From NCBI RefSeq assembly GCF_004364165.1, contig NZ_SOAY01000012.1, positions 124,001 through 188,000 on the forward strand: a stretch of DNA of 64,000 bases, written 5' to 3'. Numbering within the stretch: position 1 is the stretch's first letter; each line of letters starts with the position of its first letter. The position numbers and the translations under genes were made by a program. The stretch comes from Maribacter spongiicola. GTDB taxonomy: Bacteria > Bacteroidota > Bacteroidia > Flavobacteriales > Flavobacteriaceae. Under the pieces are notes generated by a model. That model searched no databases and was not told where the DNA came from. It saw nothing but the letters and a program-made list of their open reading frames with translations. This document shows, in pieces, positions 9,396-19,069 of this stretch.

Positions 9396-12300
9396 TACTT
9401 CTTACGTAAATCTGTTACATGCGGATACTCGGGGTTAACCGGCATCTTCTTATATACAAATGTATTTGAACCTGACTTAGGTTCTACCATTCTACCCGTA
9501 AAATTTGTTGAAGCGACCAATTCTGTAGGTGTTACCTCTTCTTGCGTTACCCCAATATCCCAAAAACGATTAATTCTTCTCGATTCTGCCTCCAAACTAT
9601 TTACTGGGTACGTATCATAAGAACGCCCACCTGGGTGTGCTACAAAATAGGTACAACCTCCAATAGACTTGCCATTCCAATCATCTACAATATCAAATAC
9701 TAACGGGGTATCTACACCGATGGTCGGGTGTAATGCCGACCATGGTTCCCATGCCTTAAAGCGTACGCCCGCTACATACTCCCCTTTTGTACCTGTTGAA
9801 CTCAATTCTATCTTAACCCCGTTACAGGTCAGTGAATATCGCTTGCTATTAAAATTATTCACTTTTACCTGTACACGCTCTAATGATGAATCTACATACC
9901 GAGATGTGCCACCACCGGTCATTTCTTCACCAAGGACATTCCAAGGCTCTATGGCCATACGCAATTCCATTTGAATAGAATTAATTTCTACCATACCATA
10001 TAGCGGAAAGCGGAATTCGAAAAATGGATCAAACCAATCTAATTGGAACGGATAGCCCGCCTCGTTCAATTGTTCGACAATATCTTTGATATCTTCTTTT
10101 ACATAATGCTCTAACAAAAACTTATCATGCAACTCGGTACCCCAACGTACCAAATCATGCTTATACGGCTTTTTCCAAAACCATGACACCAAGGTACGTA
10201 CTAGTAACATTTGCATTAAACTCATTTGTGCATGCGGCGGCATATCAAAAGCTCGTAACTCTAAAATACCTAAACGACCCGAAGACGAATCGGGCGAATA
10301 TAATTTATCGATACAGAATTCTGCCCTGTGGGTGTTACCCGTGATATCTGTTAATAGGTGACGGAATAAACGGTCGGTAATCCAAAACGGCACTTCTTTA
10401 TCTTCTGGTATTTGAGAAAAGGCAATTTCAAGTTCATACAAATTCTCTAACCTAGCCTCATCTACTCGTGGTGCCTGACTGGTAGGCCCTATAAACGCTC
10501 CTGAAAACAGATAAGATAAGCCTGGGTGATGCTGCCAGAATGTTAATAGACTTCGTAACAACTGCGGATTTCGCAATAGCGGACTATCAGCCGGCGTTAC
10601 CCCGCCCAGAGTTACATGGTTGCCACCACCTGTACCGGTGTGTTTGCCATCTAACATAAATTTTTCGGTACCTAAACGGGCTTGTTTTGCTTCGGCATAA
10701 AGTGTTAACGTATTGTCTGTTAATTCTTGCCAGTTTTTCGCAGGATGTACATTCACCTCAATCACCCCTGGATCAGGTGTCACCTTTAAGACTTCTAATC
10801 TATTATCTCTTGGTGGCTCGTAGCCTTCTAGAATTACCGGTACATTTAGTTCTTTTGCGGTAGCTTCTATACATGCTACCAAATCTAAAAAGTCTTCGGC
10901 GCTGTCTAATGGCGGAAGATATAAGAACAATTTATTCTCACGAACTTCGGCACAGATCGCCGTTCGTACATAAGGGTGCTTTCTCGGGTGTGAATTAGAC
11001 CTTAACTTCATACGCTTTTGTAAAGCATCATCAGTGGTTGGTAAATCTGGTGTTTTCTCAAATAACTCTACCTCTGCAGTTGGTTCTGAAGGTATTGGAG
11101 GATCTTTTGGTAATGCCGCTAACGGCAAACGTAAGCCAATTGCCGAATTACCAGGTGTAAGCAGTAAATTCTTATTTCTGAATACCCATTTATTGGTCAA
11201 CCATTTATTGTTCTTTTTGATAAGTGGGTACACATGACCTACCGTTTTCCCAATACCTTGTTCTAATATTTCACCTAGTTTTCTACGGAGGTGGCTATCA
11301 TCTTTATTATATTTTTTCGGATTTACATCTACAGGTAATTTCCCCTCTTCCCACAAGAAGTAAAATGCATCTTCATAGGCGGGCATAATACTATTGATCT
11401 TACAACCTAAATAACCACCTAGTGTCTTTAAAAATCGTTTAGTAATATTTCTTGGCATCTTATATTCCTCAGAAAATGATGCCAATAGGCTTGGGTCTTT
11501 CCAAATTGGTTTCCCATCTTTTCTCCAATGTATACCGATTAGCCAACGGGGCAATGCTTCACCTGGGTACCACTTACCTTGTGCGTGATGCAACAAGCCG
11601 CCTTTACCAAAAACTTCTAATAAACGAATAGACAATTTACTTGCCAATTCTCGCTTGTGCTTACCGTCAGCGGCGGTATTCCACTCTTCAGACTCCATAT
11701 CATCTATAGAAACGAACGTAGGTTCACCGCCCATCGTCAAACGAACATCATTTGCCTGTAATTCTTCTTCCACCTTAAAACCAAGATTGTAAATTGCATT
11801 CCACTGCTCTTCTGTATATGGTTTTGTCACCCTCGGAGATTCAAATATTCTAGTTACCGAATTTTCGAATTCAAAGGTAGTTTCTGCAAAATCGCTAAAT
11901 CCGCTTACTGGGGCTGCACTTTCATAAGATGGTGTACAAGCCAACGGTATGTGACCTTCACCGGTAAAAAGTCCAGATGTGGCATCTAAACCAATCCACC
12001 CGGCACCTGGCAAATATACTTCTGCCCAGGCATGTAAATCTGTAAAATCTTCTTCAGGACCTGACGGACCGTCTAATGATTCTTCATCTGATTTTAATTG
12101 TACCAAATAGCCAGATACAAAACGTGCCGCCAAACCTAAATGACGAAGTACCTGTACCAACAACCAAGCAAAATCTCTACAAGAACCTAATTTGCCTTCT
12201 AAGGTTTCTTCGCATGTCTGCACACCTGGCTCCATACGTAAGGTATAGTTCAGATAATTATACAAATTGCTATTAAGGTTAATTAAGAAATCTATACTTC

Positions 12301-12718
12301 GAAGCGGAGTCATATCAATTTTTGACAAATACTCTTTTAGTAGCGGTCCACTTTCCACTTTTTCTAAATAAGGCAAAAGCTCCTTTTTAGCTTCTTCAGA
12401 ATATTTAAAAGGAAATTCTTCACACGCCTCTTCTACGAAAAAATCGAACGGATTAATGGTCTTTAAATCTGCTATAATTTCTACATCTACAGAAAGTTCG
12501 GTCGTCTTATCAGGAAATACAATACGCGCCAAATAATTACCAAATGGATCTTGTTGCCAATTGAAAAAATGGTTTTCCGGTTTTATCTTTATCGAATACG
12601 CCTCTATAGGTGTTCTACTATGTGGTGCAGGTCGTAACCTGAATATATGAGGAGATAGATTTATGCTTCTATCATAGATATATTTCGTTTTGTGTTTAAT
12701 TGCAACTTTTAATGCCAT
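9395..12718 (-). CDS. Transglutaminase - DUF2126 (amidoligase-like) protein
   Basis: A large cytoplasmic protein of 1107 residues. The N-terminal 1-260 form a transglutaminase-like peptidase with Cys180 in KLGSCRDF, His229 in DLHAWAE and Asp245 in IGLDATSG. The rest is DUF2126, with GEPTFVSIDD near 330 and TGTGGGNHVTLGG near 670. DUF2126 has been placed by comparative genomics near glutamine-synthetase-fold COOH-NH2 ligases. It is the first gene of the minus-strand operon with ATP-grasp/alpha-E and transglutaminase, and has the family's usual length. The chemical product of these clusters is not established. Confidence 0.87.
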   Translation of the reverse strand: MALKVAIKHKTKYIYDRSINLSPHIFRLRPAPHSRTPIEAYSIKIKPENHFFNWQQDPFGNYLARIVFPDKTTELSVDVEIIADLKTINPFDFFVEEACEEFPFKYSEEAKKELLPYLEKVESGPLLKEYLSKIDMTPLRSIDFLINLNSNLYNYLNYTLRMEPGVQTCEETLEGKLGSCRDFAWLLVQVLRHLGLAARFVSGYLVQLKSDEESLDGPSGPEEDFTDLHAWAEVYLPGAGWIGLDATSGLFTGEGHIPLACTPSYESAAPVSGFSDFAETTFEFENSVTRIFESPRVTKPYTEEQWNAIYNLGFKVEEELQANDVRLTMGGEPTFVSIDDMESEEWNTAADGKHKRELASKLSIRLLEVFGKGGLLHHAQGKWYPGEALPRWLIGIHWRKDGKPIWKDPSLLASFSEEYKMPRNITKRFLKTLGGYLGCKINSIMPAYEDAFYFLWEEGKLPVDVNPKKYNKDDSHLRRKLGEILEQGIGKTVGHVYPLIKKNNKWLTNKWVFRNKNLLLTPGNSAIGLRLPLAALPKDPPIPSEPTAEVELFEKTPDLPTTDDALQKRMKLRSNSHPRKHPYVRTAICAEVRENKLFLYLPPLDSAEDFLDLVACIEATAKELNVPVILEGYEPPRDNRLEVLKVTPDPGVIEVNVHPAKNWQELTDNTLTLYAEAKQARLGTEKFMLDGKHTGTGGGNHVTLGGVTPADSPLLRNPQLLRSLLTFWQHHPGLSYLFSGAFIGPTSQAPRVDEARLENLYELEIAFSQIPEDKEVPFWITDRLFRHLLTDITGNTHRAEFCIDKLYSPDSSSGRLGILELRAFDMPPHAQMSLMQMLLVRTLVSWFWKKPYKHDLVRWGTELHDKFLLEHYVKEDIKDIVEQLNEAGYPFQLDWFDPFFEFRFPLYGMVEINSIQMELRMAIEPWNVLGEEMTGGGTSRYVDSSLERVQVKVNNFNSKRYSLTCNGVKIELSSTGTKGEYVAGVRFKAWEPWSALHPTIGVDTPLVFDIVDDWNGKSIGGCTYFVAHPGGRSYDTYPVNSLEAESRRINRFWDIGVTQEEVTPTELVASTNFTGRMVEPKSGSNTFVYKKMPVNPEYPHVTDLRKK

Positions 12719-12946
12719 AATGTGGGTTGAATTTCAATACTACCTAATATAAGCACTAATATCAGCAATTATAGATTACTAGCCGTTATTCATAAAATTA
12801 TTATTCATTTTAGAGTTGCGTCGTATTTTATTGACAGATTCTTAATGTTTAGACATAATTCTTGTTTTTCTGTGGATGAATTAAAATGGAAAGACAGATG
12901 ATTTTTAATTTTCGTAAATTGAATGCTCCAACCAAACTTTATAAAA
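12719..12946. other. Divergent intergenic region
   Basis: This AT-rich stretch separates the minus-strand ligase operon from the plus-strand DUF4287/DUF5655 gene and must hold both promoters. I see no clear palindrome, RNA or additional gene. Confidence 0.4.
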
Positions 12947-13489
12947 ATGGATAAGGCACTACAAACCATGATCGATAATATGCCCGAGAAAACAGGCAAA
13001 TCTTTAACCGAATGGAAATCTGTTTTAAAAACAAAATCGTTTACCAAACATTCTGAAGCCGTCAATTTTCTAAAGAAGGAACACGGAGTTACCCATGGTT
13101 TTGCGAATACAATAGTCACTTTGTCTAAAGAAGAAGACAAAGATCCAGCCGATTTAGTTGCTCAACAGTATAAAGGAAAAGAAAGTTTAACCCCTATTTA
13201 TGAAGCTCTTTTAAAAGTGGTAAAAACTTTTGGTGAGGATGTTACTATTACCCCTAAAAAAACCACCGTAAGTATTATTCGGAAAACGCAATTTGCACTA
13301 ATAAAACCGGCAACCAAAACAAGAATTGACCTTGGACTCAAAATAAAAGACAAGCCGACCACAGAGCGACTAGAATCCTCGGGACCATTTGGTAGTATGT
13401 GCACCCATAGAGTTCAACTTACCGAAGCTAAACAGGTAGATGATGAATTAATTGATTGGTTGAAGGAGGCTTATGAAAAAGCGGAGTAA
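12947..13489 (+). CDS. DUF4287/DUF5655 domain protein
   Basis: A 180-residue cytoplasmic protein. The N-terminal 60 residues match DUF4287 (MPEKTGKSLTEW, then KEHGVTHGFAN). The C-terminal half matches DUF5655, with FGEDVTITPKK, IDLGLKIKDKP and a final helix. I use the second ATG (12947), where family members usually begin; an upstream ATG at 12923 is possible. Function is unknown. The gene stands 27 bp before the esterase-like fusion and may be co-transcribed with it. Confidence 0.75.
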   Translation: MDKALQTMIDNMPEKTGKSLTEWKSVLKTKSFTKHSEAVNFLKKEHGVTHGFANTIVTLSKEEDKDPADLVAQQYKGKESLTPIYEALLKVVKTFGEDVTITPKKTTVSIIRKTQFALIKPATKTRIDLGLKIKDKPTTERLESSGPFGSMCTHRVQLTEAKQVDDELIDWLKEAYEKAE

Positions 13490-13516
13490 GTTTGTTTAGT
13501 TTTTGAAAAACATACA

Positions 13517-15946
13517 ATGAAAAGCATATCCATAATAATTTCAATTCTATTTCTAAGTCTCATATCTACTAGAACTCTTTTTTGTCAAGATTCACTTTTT
13601 AAAGGAATATCACCTTCTGAATTTGAAATTATTTTACTTGGAGAGCAAACTCATGGAGATGGTGCCGTTTTTGACAAAAAGCTAGAAATGATAAAAGACC
13701 TGCATGAGAACCATGGGTTTAATCTATTAGTTTTTGAGAGCGGTATGTATGATAATTTTAAAGCAAATGAGCTTTACAAAAATCAAAAAGAGGAAATCGA
13801 CATTTTCAAGCAAAGTGTAGGTTGGCTTTATACCTCAACAGAAGTTTTTCAACAACTTTTAAATTATCTTGAAACACATCCTGAATTAAAAATACTCGGA
13901 TTCGATTCTCAAGAATCAAATCTTTTTGAAGAATACTTTCTAAACGATTTTAAATCTCTTTGCTCTAAAAATAACATTGTAATTTCTGATGAAGTCTATA
14001 TCGAAATTGAAAAGACAATGATTGTTAGAGATTTTGAAAAGTATGCTTTTAACAAAAGAGACTCTACCAACCTTTACAACACTATTAACGCTGTCATTGA
14101 CAAAATTGACCAAATCCCTAAAAATGATATTGAAACAAAAGTGATAGTACAAACATTTAAGAGTGTATTTTCTGATTTAGATTTCGGTTTAAAATCCCTA
14201 CAAAAAGAAAAAATAGCTATTCAAAACCCTAGGGATAAACAAATGGCAGAGAATCTGATTTTTATAAAGGAAACCTACCTAAATGAAAAAATTATAGGTT
14301 GGGGTGCTAGTTATCATTTTGCAAATAAATTAAATGAATTCGAGTACACCTTAGAAACTGAAAATTACATTAAAAAACAAATTGCAATAACAGACAGTAT
14401 TCTAGGTGATAGCCATACTACTGATGAAGAAATTGCACAAATAAAAGAATTAAAATATGCCGTACCAATGGGTCAAATTCTTAAAGAAAAATACGGCTCA
14501 AAGTTGTTTAGTTTAGCTTTCACTTCTTATGAAGGCTTCTATTTTGATTTTTCAGTAGAACAGGTTTCTCCAATTTTACAACCACCAACTAATAGTATTG
14601 AATCCGATTTTAAAAATCAGCATATTAAAACAGAGCTATATGTTTTAAATGATATTCCGCATCAATTTTATTCTTCTGCTCTAGGCTATATTCCGCTATC
14701 CGCCAATTGGGAAAATATTTTTGATGGTTTTTATTACATTGAAAAAATGTACCCTCCAAATTATATCAAATATGATAATGAAAAGACTAAGACTATTACA
14801 TTAAAAGGTAGCAGCATAAGCGGTTCTATTATTGACAACGATACTTCCGAACCCATAAATTATGCCGATGTATATTATTCTGATCTGAATTTAAGTACCG
14901 TTTCAAACGCAAAAGGACAGTTTAATATCCCGAATAAAAAAAGATCAAATAGCTATATAGTATTTTCTTCAATTGGGTATGAAAGTGATTCTATATCTAC
15001 CAATTCACTTACAAAACAAATTAACATCCGTCTTAAAAAATCTAAAGATGATATTGTTTTAAATGAGGTCGTTGTTTCGGCTGCCAGGGTAGAATTAAGC
15101 GCTGAAGAAATCATTAAAAAAGCTCGGGAAAATATTGAAATGAATTACGTTCAAACTCCCTATAATCAAAACTTTTTATTCAAAATAAGTCAACTAAAAA
15201 GTACAGATTCGTTAGCTATTGGTGAAGAAGCTATTATTAAAACCTATAACAAAAAGGGAATTAACGGAAGTAATAAACCTGAAAATAACTTTTTTGCGGA
15301 AATTGAACATTTAAGAGCTAATACTACTATTTATGAAAAAGATAAATGGAGCGGCGTAGGTTCTTTGTGGGTAATATTAAATAGAGATATCATTTTAAGC
15401 AAAGCCAATGTACTTTACCGTACCGGTTCTTATGACCTAAAAAAACAAAAATCATTAAACTATGATGGACTAAAAGTGTATCAGATTAATTTCACTAATA
15501 ATTCTCCAGGTTCATATTCTACCGGTTTTGGGTATCCTGCCCCTGTAGCATCATTCGGTAGTATCTATATTGACACAAAAAATTATGCTGTTTTAAGGTA
15601 TGAACATAATATAGAACGTCAAGAATATAAAACTAAAAAATCAAAAAAATTAGTAAAACAAAATCATAATATTGTTCAGACTTACAAAAACGTAAGTGGA
15701 AAGTACTTTTTTAATGTATTAGAAATTACAACCTCTGCTGACATCTTTACAATTGACCATAAATATTTAAACACTAAATATTTTAATGATAAGATTATTT
15801 CTCAAGATATAGAAACAAATACAGTAAGTACTTTCTCTAAACCACTTATAGAATTAAAACAAGGCTATAAAAAACAATTAAATGACCCATATTGGGAAGA
15901 CAAACCAATGGATTTTATGATTGAAATACCGTCAAGAAAATTTTAA
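13517..15946 (+). CDS. Erythromycin-esterase-like / CarboxypepD_reg-like fusion protein
   Basis: An exported protein of 809 residues with a signal peptide (about 1-23). Residues 30-390 resemble the erythromycin esterase (EreA/TIKI) fold: LLGEQTHGDGAVF carries the Glu-His pair, LLVFESGMYD follows, and a further His lies near WGASYHF. Residues about 435-520 form a carboxypeptidase-D-like regulatory domain (GSIIDNDTSEPINYADVYY). The end is a large beta-rich domain of the type that follows it in many Bacteroidota surface proteins. Family members hydrolyse varied bonds, so macrolide resistance should not be assumed. Substrate unknown. Confidence 0.72.
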   Translation: MKSISIIISILFLSLISTRTLFCQDSLFKGISPSEFEIILLGEQTHGDGAVFDKKLEMIKDLHENHGFNLLVFESGMYDNFKANELYKNQKEEIDIFKQSVGWLYTSTEVFQQLLNYLETHPELKILGFDSQESNLFEEYFLNDFKSLCSKNNIVISDEVYIEIEKTMIVRDFEKYAFNKRDSTNLYNTINAVIDKIDQIPKNDIETKVIVQTFKSVFSDLDFGLKSLQKEKIAIQNPRDKQMAENLIFIKETYLNEKIIGWGASYHFANKLNEFEYTLETENYIKKQIAITDSILGDSHTTDEEIAQIKELKYAVPMGQILKEKYGSKLFSLAFTSYEGFYFDFSVEQVSPILQPPTNSIESDFKNQHIKTELYVLNDIPHQFYSSALGYIPLSANWENIFDGFYYIEKMYPPNYIKYDNEKTKTITLKGSSISGSIIDNDTSEPINYADVYYSDLNLSTVSNAKGQFNIPNKKRSNSYIVFSSIGYESDSISTNSLTKQINIRLKKSKDDIVLNEVVVSAARVELSAEEIIKKARENIEMNYVQTPYNQNFLFKISQLKSTDSLAIGEEAIIKTYNKKGINGSNKPENNFFAEIEHLRANTTIYEKDKWSGVGSLWVILNRDIILSKANVLYRTGSYDLKKQKSLNYDGLKVYQINFTNNSPGSYSTGFGYPAPVASFGSIYIDTKNYAVLRYEHNIERQEYKTKKSKKLVKQNHNIVQTYKNVSGKYFFNVLEITTSADIFTIDHKYLNTKYFNDKIISQDIETNTVSTFSKPLIELKQGYKKQLNDPYWEDKPMDFMIEIPSRKF

Positions 15947-15998
15947 TATTAACTACAGAAAGATATCCTTTCATACTCAAGACTACTACCTTTGTATT

Positions 15999-16871
15999 AT
16001 GAGTATTGAGCAAACAGCTATAAAGACCACATATTTCAGCATCATAGGTAATATATGCCTGGCTTTGATTAAAGGTCTTGCAGGTTTTTTTGGCAATTCT
16101 TATGCATTAATTGCCGATGCTATTGAATCTACCACAGATATTTTTTCTTCTATCCTGGTTCTTTTAGGTTTTAAATATGCAGAAAGACCGGCAGATGAAA
16201 ACCACCCATATGGACACGGAAAAATAGAACCTATCATTACATTCTTAGTTGTCGCTTTTTTGGTGATTTCTGCTACTGTTATCGCTTATGAAAGTATTGA
16301 GAACATACAGACTCCGCATAAAGTTCCAAAAGCATGGACATTAATTGTTCTGGGATTAATAATTGTATGGAAAGAAATATCGTACCGCATTGTTATCAAA
16401 AAAAGTGAAGAGACACAAAGCACCTCTTTAAAAGCAGATGCTTGGCACCATAGAAGTGATGCTATGACTTCTATAATGGCATTTATTGGTATTTCTATTG
16501 CTGTAATACTGGGCAAAGGTTATGAAACGGCAGATGATTGGGCCGCCCTTATGGCATCGGGCTTTATTCTTTATAACAGTTACTTAATTCTAAGACCTGC
16601 TTTAGGAGAAATAATGGACGAGCAACGTTATGACGACCTCTTGGAAGACATACGTATTAAGTCATTAGAAGTGCCAGGAATTACTGGAACCGAAAAATGT
16701 TTTATTCGCAAAGCGGGGATGAAGTTTCATGTGGACTTACATGCCATGGTCGATGGTAATATTACTGTAACTGAAGGGCATGATATTGCCCACTTGTTAC
16801 AAGATCATCTAAATACCAAAATTCCGAATCTAGAACATGTGCTGATTCATATTGAACCTGATCATCTTTAG
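15999..16871 (+). CDS. Cation diffusion facilitator family transporter
   Basis: A 290-residue inner-membrane divalent-cation/proton antiporter. It has six predicted helices, then a cytoplasmic ferredoxin-like domain from about 205, with His in HVDLHAMVDG and LIHIEP. The metal site is suggested by Glu43/Asp47 in ADAIESTTD and by HxxxD in DAWHHRSDAM. I start at the ATG at 15999; the open frame runs upstream into the preceding gene, but those residues resemble no transporter. Zinc, manganese or iron are possible; the Glu in place of the usual His or Asp at the first site leaves the ion open. Confidence 0.85.
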   Translation: MSIEQTAIKTTYFSIIGNICLALIKGLAGFFGNSYALIADAIESTTDIFSSILVLLGFKYAERPADENHPYGHGKIEPIITFLVVAFLVISATVIAYESIENIQTPHKVPKAWTLIVLGLIIVWKEISYRIVIKKSEETQSTSLKADAWHHRSDAMTSIMAFIGISIAVILGKGYETADDWAALMASGFILYNSYLILRPALGEIMDEQRYDDLLEDIRIKSLEVPGITGTEKCFIRKAGMKFHVDLHAMVDGNITVTEGHDIAHLLQDHLNTKIPNLEHVLIHIEPDHL

Positions 16872-16901
16872 TTTGGAATAAACTTATTCCCTGGTAAGTT
16901 A

Positions 16902-17792
16902 TTACAAATGTAATAATGCCAAAGCATCTTCCGTATTGCCCTCTGTTAGCCACTTTTGGGCAAGAGTATGAATTTCAGAAGTATTTTTCAAACCACCCAC
17001 TATTGATTTTACATCAGGATGTTCTGAAATCTTTTCGATAGCTTCTTTCGTTGGCAATTCTTCTAAATTACCTAGTCTCCCTAAATTATTACCCGTTAAA
17101 ACCGAGCTATTACGAACAGCTTCGGGTAGCATATCTACTCCTATGCCTTGGGTACGTATTGGTTTCGGTATTTCGAATAAAGCATCGCCGTTGGCTCTGC
17201 AATACCAATTACCACCCATACGAGCGACTAAATCTAACTTCGGGGTATCTAGATTTCCGTCGGCATCTAAAAAGGCTTTTTTCACATGTATCTGAACAAC
17301 TTTGGCAAGTACTAAATTACCTGCTCCTGGTCCGTCACCCAATGCTATTACTTGATCTACCACACACTCAAATGCTACAGGCGCCTCGCCTACTCTTGGC
17401 GGTTTCACCTTATCACTTGGTACTTGTGTGAATCCTGCTTTTACAAACTCATTTACTCTATCACCATACTCGGTACTTGACAATGACATTTGCTCAACCA
17501 TGTCATAATTCACGATATTAATTACCGTTTCTTTTACTTCCAAAACATTATCTAAGGTATGCTTGGTGGTATTATCTCTACCTCTTCTAGAAGGTGAAAA
17601 TATCATCATTGGCGGATTTACACTGAAGAGATTAAAATAGCTAAACGGACTCAAATTAACATTGCCATCTTTATCGATGGTACTAGCAAAACAAATGGGT
17701 CTCGGTGCTACGGCAGATAATAAATACCCATGTAATTCCTGTTGAGAAATACTATTTGGATCTATAGAATTAATTTCTTCGTTATTTGACAT
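16902..17792 (-). CDS. Flavin reductase family protein
   Basis: A 296-residue FMN-binding split-barrel protein. The N-terminal 200 residues carry the family's pattern: SAVAPRPICFASTID, LSPFSYFNLFS, PPMMIFSPSRRG, then ARMGGNWYCRANG. The C-terminal 90 residues are less typical. It is the last gene of the homogentisate operon on this strand, 29 bp after fahA. It may supply reduced flavin to an oxygenase or act directly on a pathway intermediate; which is not shown. No maleylacetoacetate isomerase lies in the operon, which leaves a gap that some gene must fill. Confidence 0.8.
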   Translation of the reverse strand: MSNNEEINSIDPNSISQQELHGYLLSAVAPRPICFASTIDKDGNVNLSPFSYFNLFSVNPPMMIFSPSRRGRDNTTKHTLDNVLEVKETVINIVNYDMVEQMSLSSTEYGDRVNEFVKAGFTQVPSDKVKPPRVGEAPVAFECVVDQVIALGDGPGAGNLVLAKVVQIHVKKAFLDADGNLDTPKLDLVARMGGNWYCRANGDALFEIPKPIRTQGIGVDMLPEAVRNSSVLTGNNLGRLGNLEELPTKEAIEKISEHPDVKSIVGGLKNTSEIHTLAQKWLTEGNTEDALALLHL

Positions 17793-17821
17793 GCTATAAA
17801 CTTCTAATGTGAATTGTATTT

Positions 17822-19057
17822 TTATTTACTTGGTAAAATGGTTCCGGTTACTTCACCGAACCCTACTCTCTTACCCTCTTTTTCTGCGAAACCTCGCATA
17901 GTTACGGTATCATTATCTTCTATAAAAGTACGTTTGCTTCCGTCTTTTAATTCGAACGGTTTTTTGCCGCCCCAAGAGATTTCCAACAACGAGCCGTAAG
18001 AACTTTCATCTTTACCTGATATCGTTCCAGACGCCATAACATCACCAACATTTATATTGCATCCGTTTACGGTATGGTGCGCCAACTGCTGCATCATATT
18101 CCAATACATGTATTTGAAGTTAGATTTGCTAATGGTGGATTCTTCCGAAGTTGACGAAGACATACCGACCTCTAACTGAATATCATAATTCTTTTCTCCT
18201 TTATACTCTAAATACGGCAGGACTTCTAGAGTTTGCTCCGGACCTTGAACTTTAAATGGTTCTAAGGCTTCTAAAGTGACAATCCAAGGAGACATGGACG
18301 ACGCAAAGCTTTTCCCTAAAAACGGACCTAAAGGCACATATTCCCACTTCTGAATGTCTCTGGCTGACCAGTCATTGAATAATACCAATCCGAAAATATG
18401 TTCGGCAGCTTCTTTTGTAGAAACGCGTTCGCCCAATTCGGTACTTTTACCCACTACAAAGCCCATTTCCAATTCAAAATCTAGATTACCTGAAGCTTTA
18501 AAAACCGGAACTTCCATTTCATTGGTTTTCACTTGACCCATAGGTCTGTGAATATTAGTACCGCTCACCACAATCGACGATGCACGACCATGATAACCTA
18601 CCGGAATATGCCTCCAATTTGGCAACAGGGCATTCTCTGGATCTCGGAACATTTTACCCACATTGGTAGCATGTTCTATACTTGAATAGAAATCGGTATA
18701 ATCACCAACATGAACAGGCAAATGCATTTTAGCATCTTGCTGCGACACAAAAACTTCTGGATGATTTTTTAGTGGTGAATTCTCAGATATCAACAACTTC
18801 TGTATATCTAATCGAACTTTATTCGTGATTTTCTTTCCTAATGCAATAAACTCATTTAAGGTTTTCTGCCGAAAATAAGAAGCACTGACCTCTAATAAAC
18901 CTAATTCTGAAACAGCTGCCAAATCAACTATTTTCTCACCAATAGCAATACCTGCTTTTGGAGCTTCACCGTTTACAGAGAAGATTCCGATAGGGAGATT
19001 ATAGATAGAAAAATCTGAATTTTTGGGTACTGAAACCCAAGTTTTTAGTGTTATCAA
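17822..19057 (-). CDS. fahA: Fumarylacetoacetase
   Basis: The final enzyme of the homogentisate path, splitting fumarylacetoacetate into fumarate and acetoacetate. It has 411 residues, the normal length. Family motifs are present in order: VGDYTDFYSSIEHATN (metal ligand Asp and catalytic His), GYHGRASS, LDFELEMGFVVGK and LFNDWSARDIQ with metal-binding acids. The only start near the expected N-terminus is TTG at 19057, giving the family-like KTWVSVPKNSDF. It lies 12 bp after hmgA. Identity is secure; the TTG start is inferred. Confidence 0.92.
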   Translation of the reverse strand: MITLKTWVSVPKNSDFSIYNLPIGIFSVNGEAPKAGIAIGEKIVDLAAVSELGLLEVSASYFRQKTLNEFIALGKKITNKVRLDIQKLLISENSPLKNHPEVFVSQQDAKMHLPVHVGDYTDFYSSIEHATNVGKMFRDPENALLPNWRHIPVGYHGRASSIVVSGTNIHRPMGQVKTNEMEVPVFKASGNLDFELEMGFVVGKSTELGERVSTKEAAEHIFGLVLFNDWSARDIQKWEYVPLGPFLGKSFASSMSPWIVTLEALEPFKVQGPEQTLEVLPYLEYKGEKNYDIQLEVGMSSSTSEESTISKSNFKYMYWNMMQQLAHHTVNGCNINVGDVMASGTISGKDESSYGSLLEISWGGKKPFELKDGSKRTFIEDNDTVTMRGFAEKEGKRVGFGEVTGTILPSK

Positions 19058-19069
19058 GTACTTGTTTTT

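Noticed and set aside
13517-15946. Macrolide resistance gene
   Set aside because: Only the general esterase fold is supported. The protein is exported and fused to a surface module, and the family contains many enzymes not acting on macrolides.
15921-15998. Longer start for the cation efflux gene
   Set aside because: The added residues overlap the previous gene and match nothing in the family; the ATG at 15999 gives the normal N-terminus.
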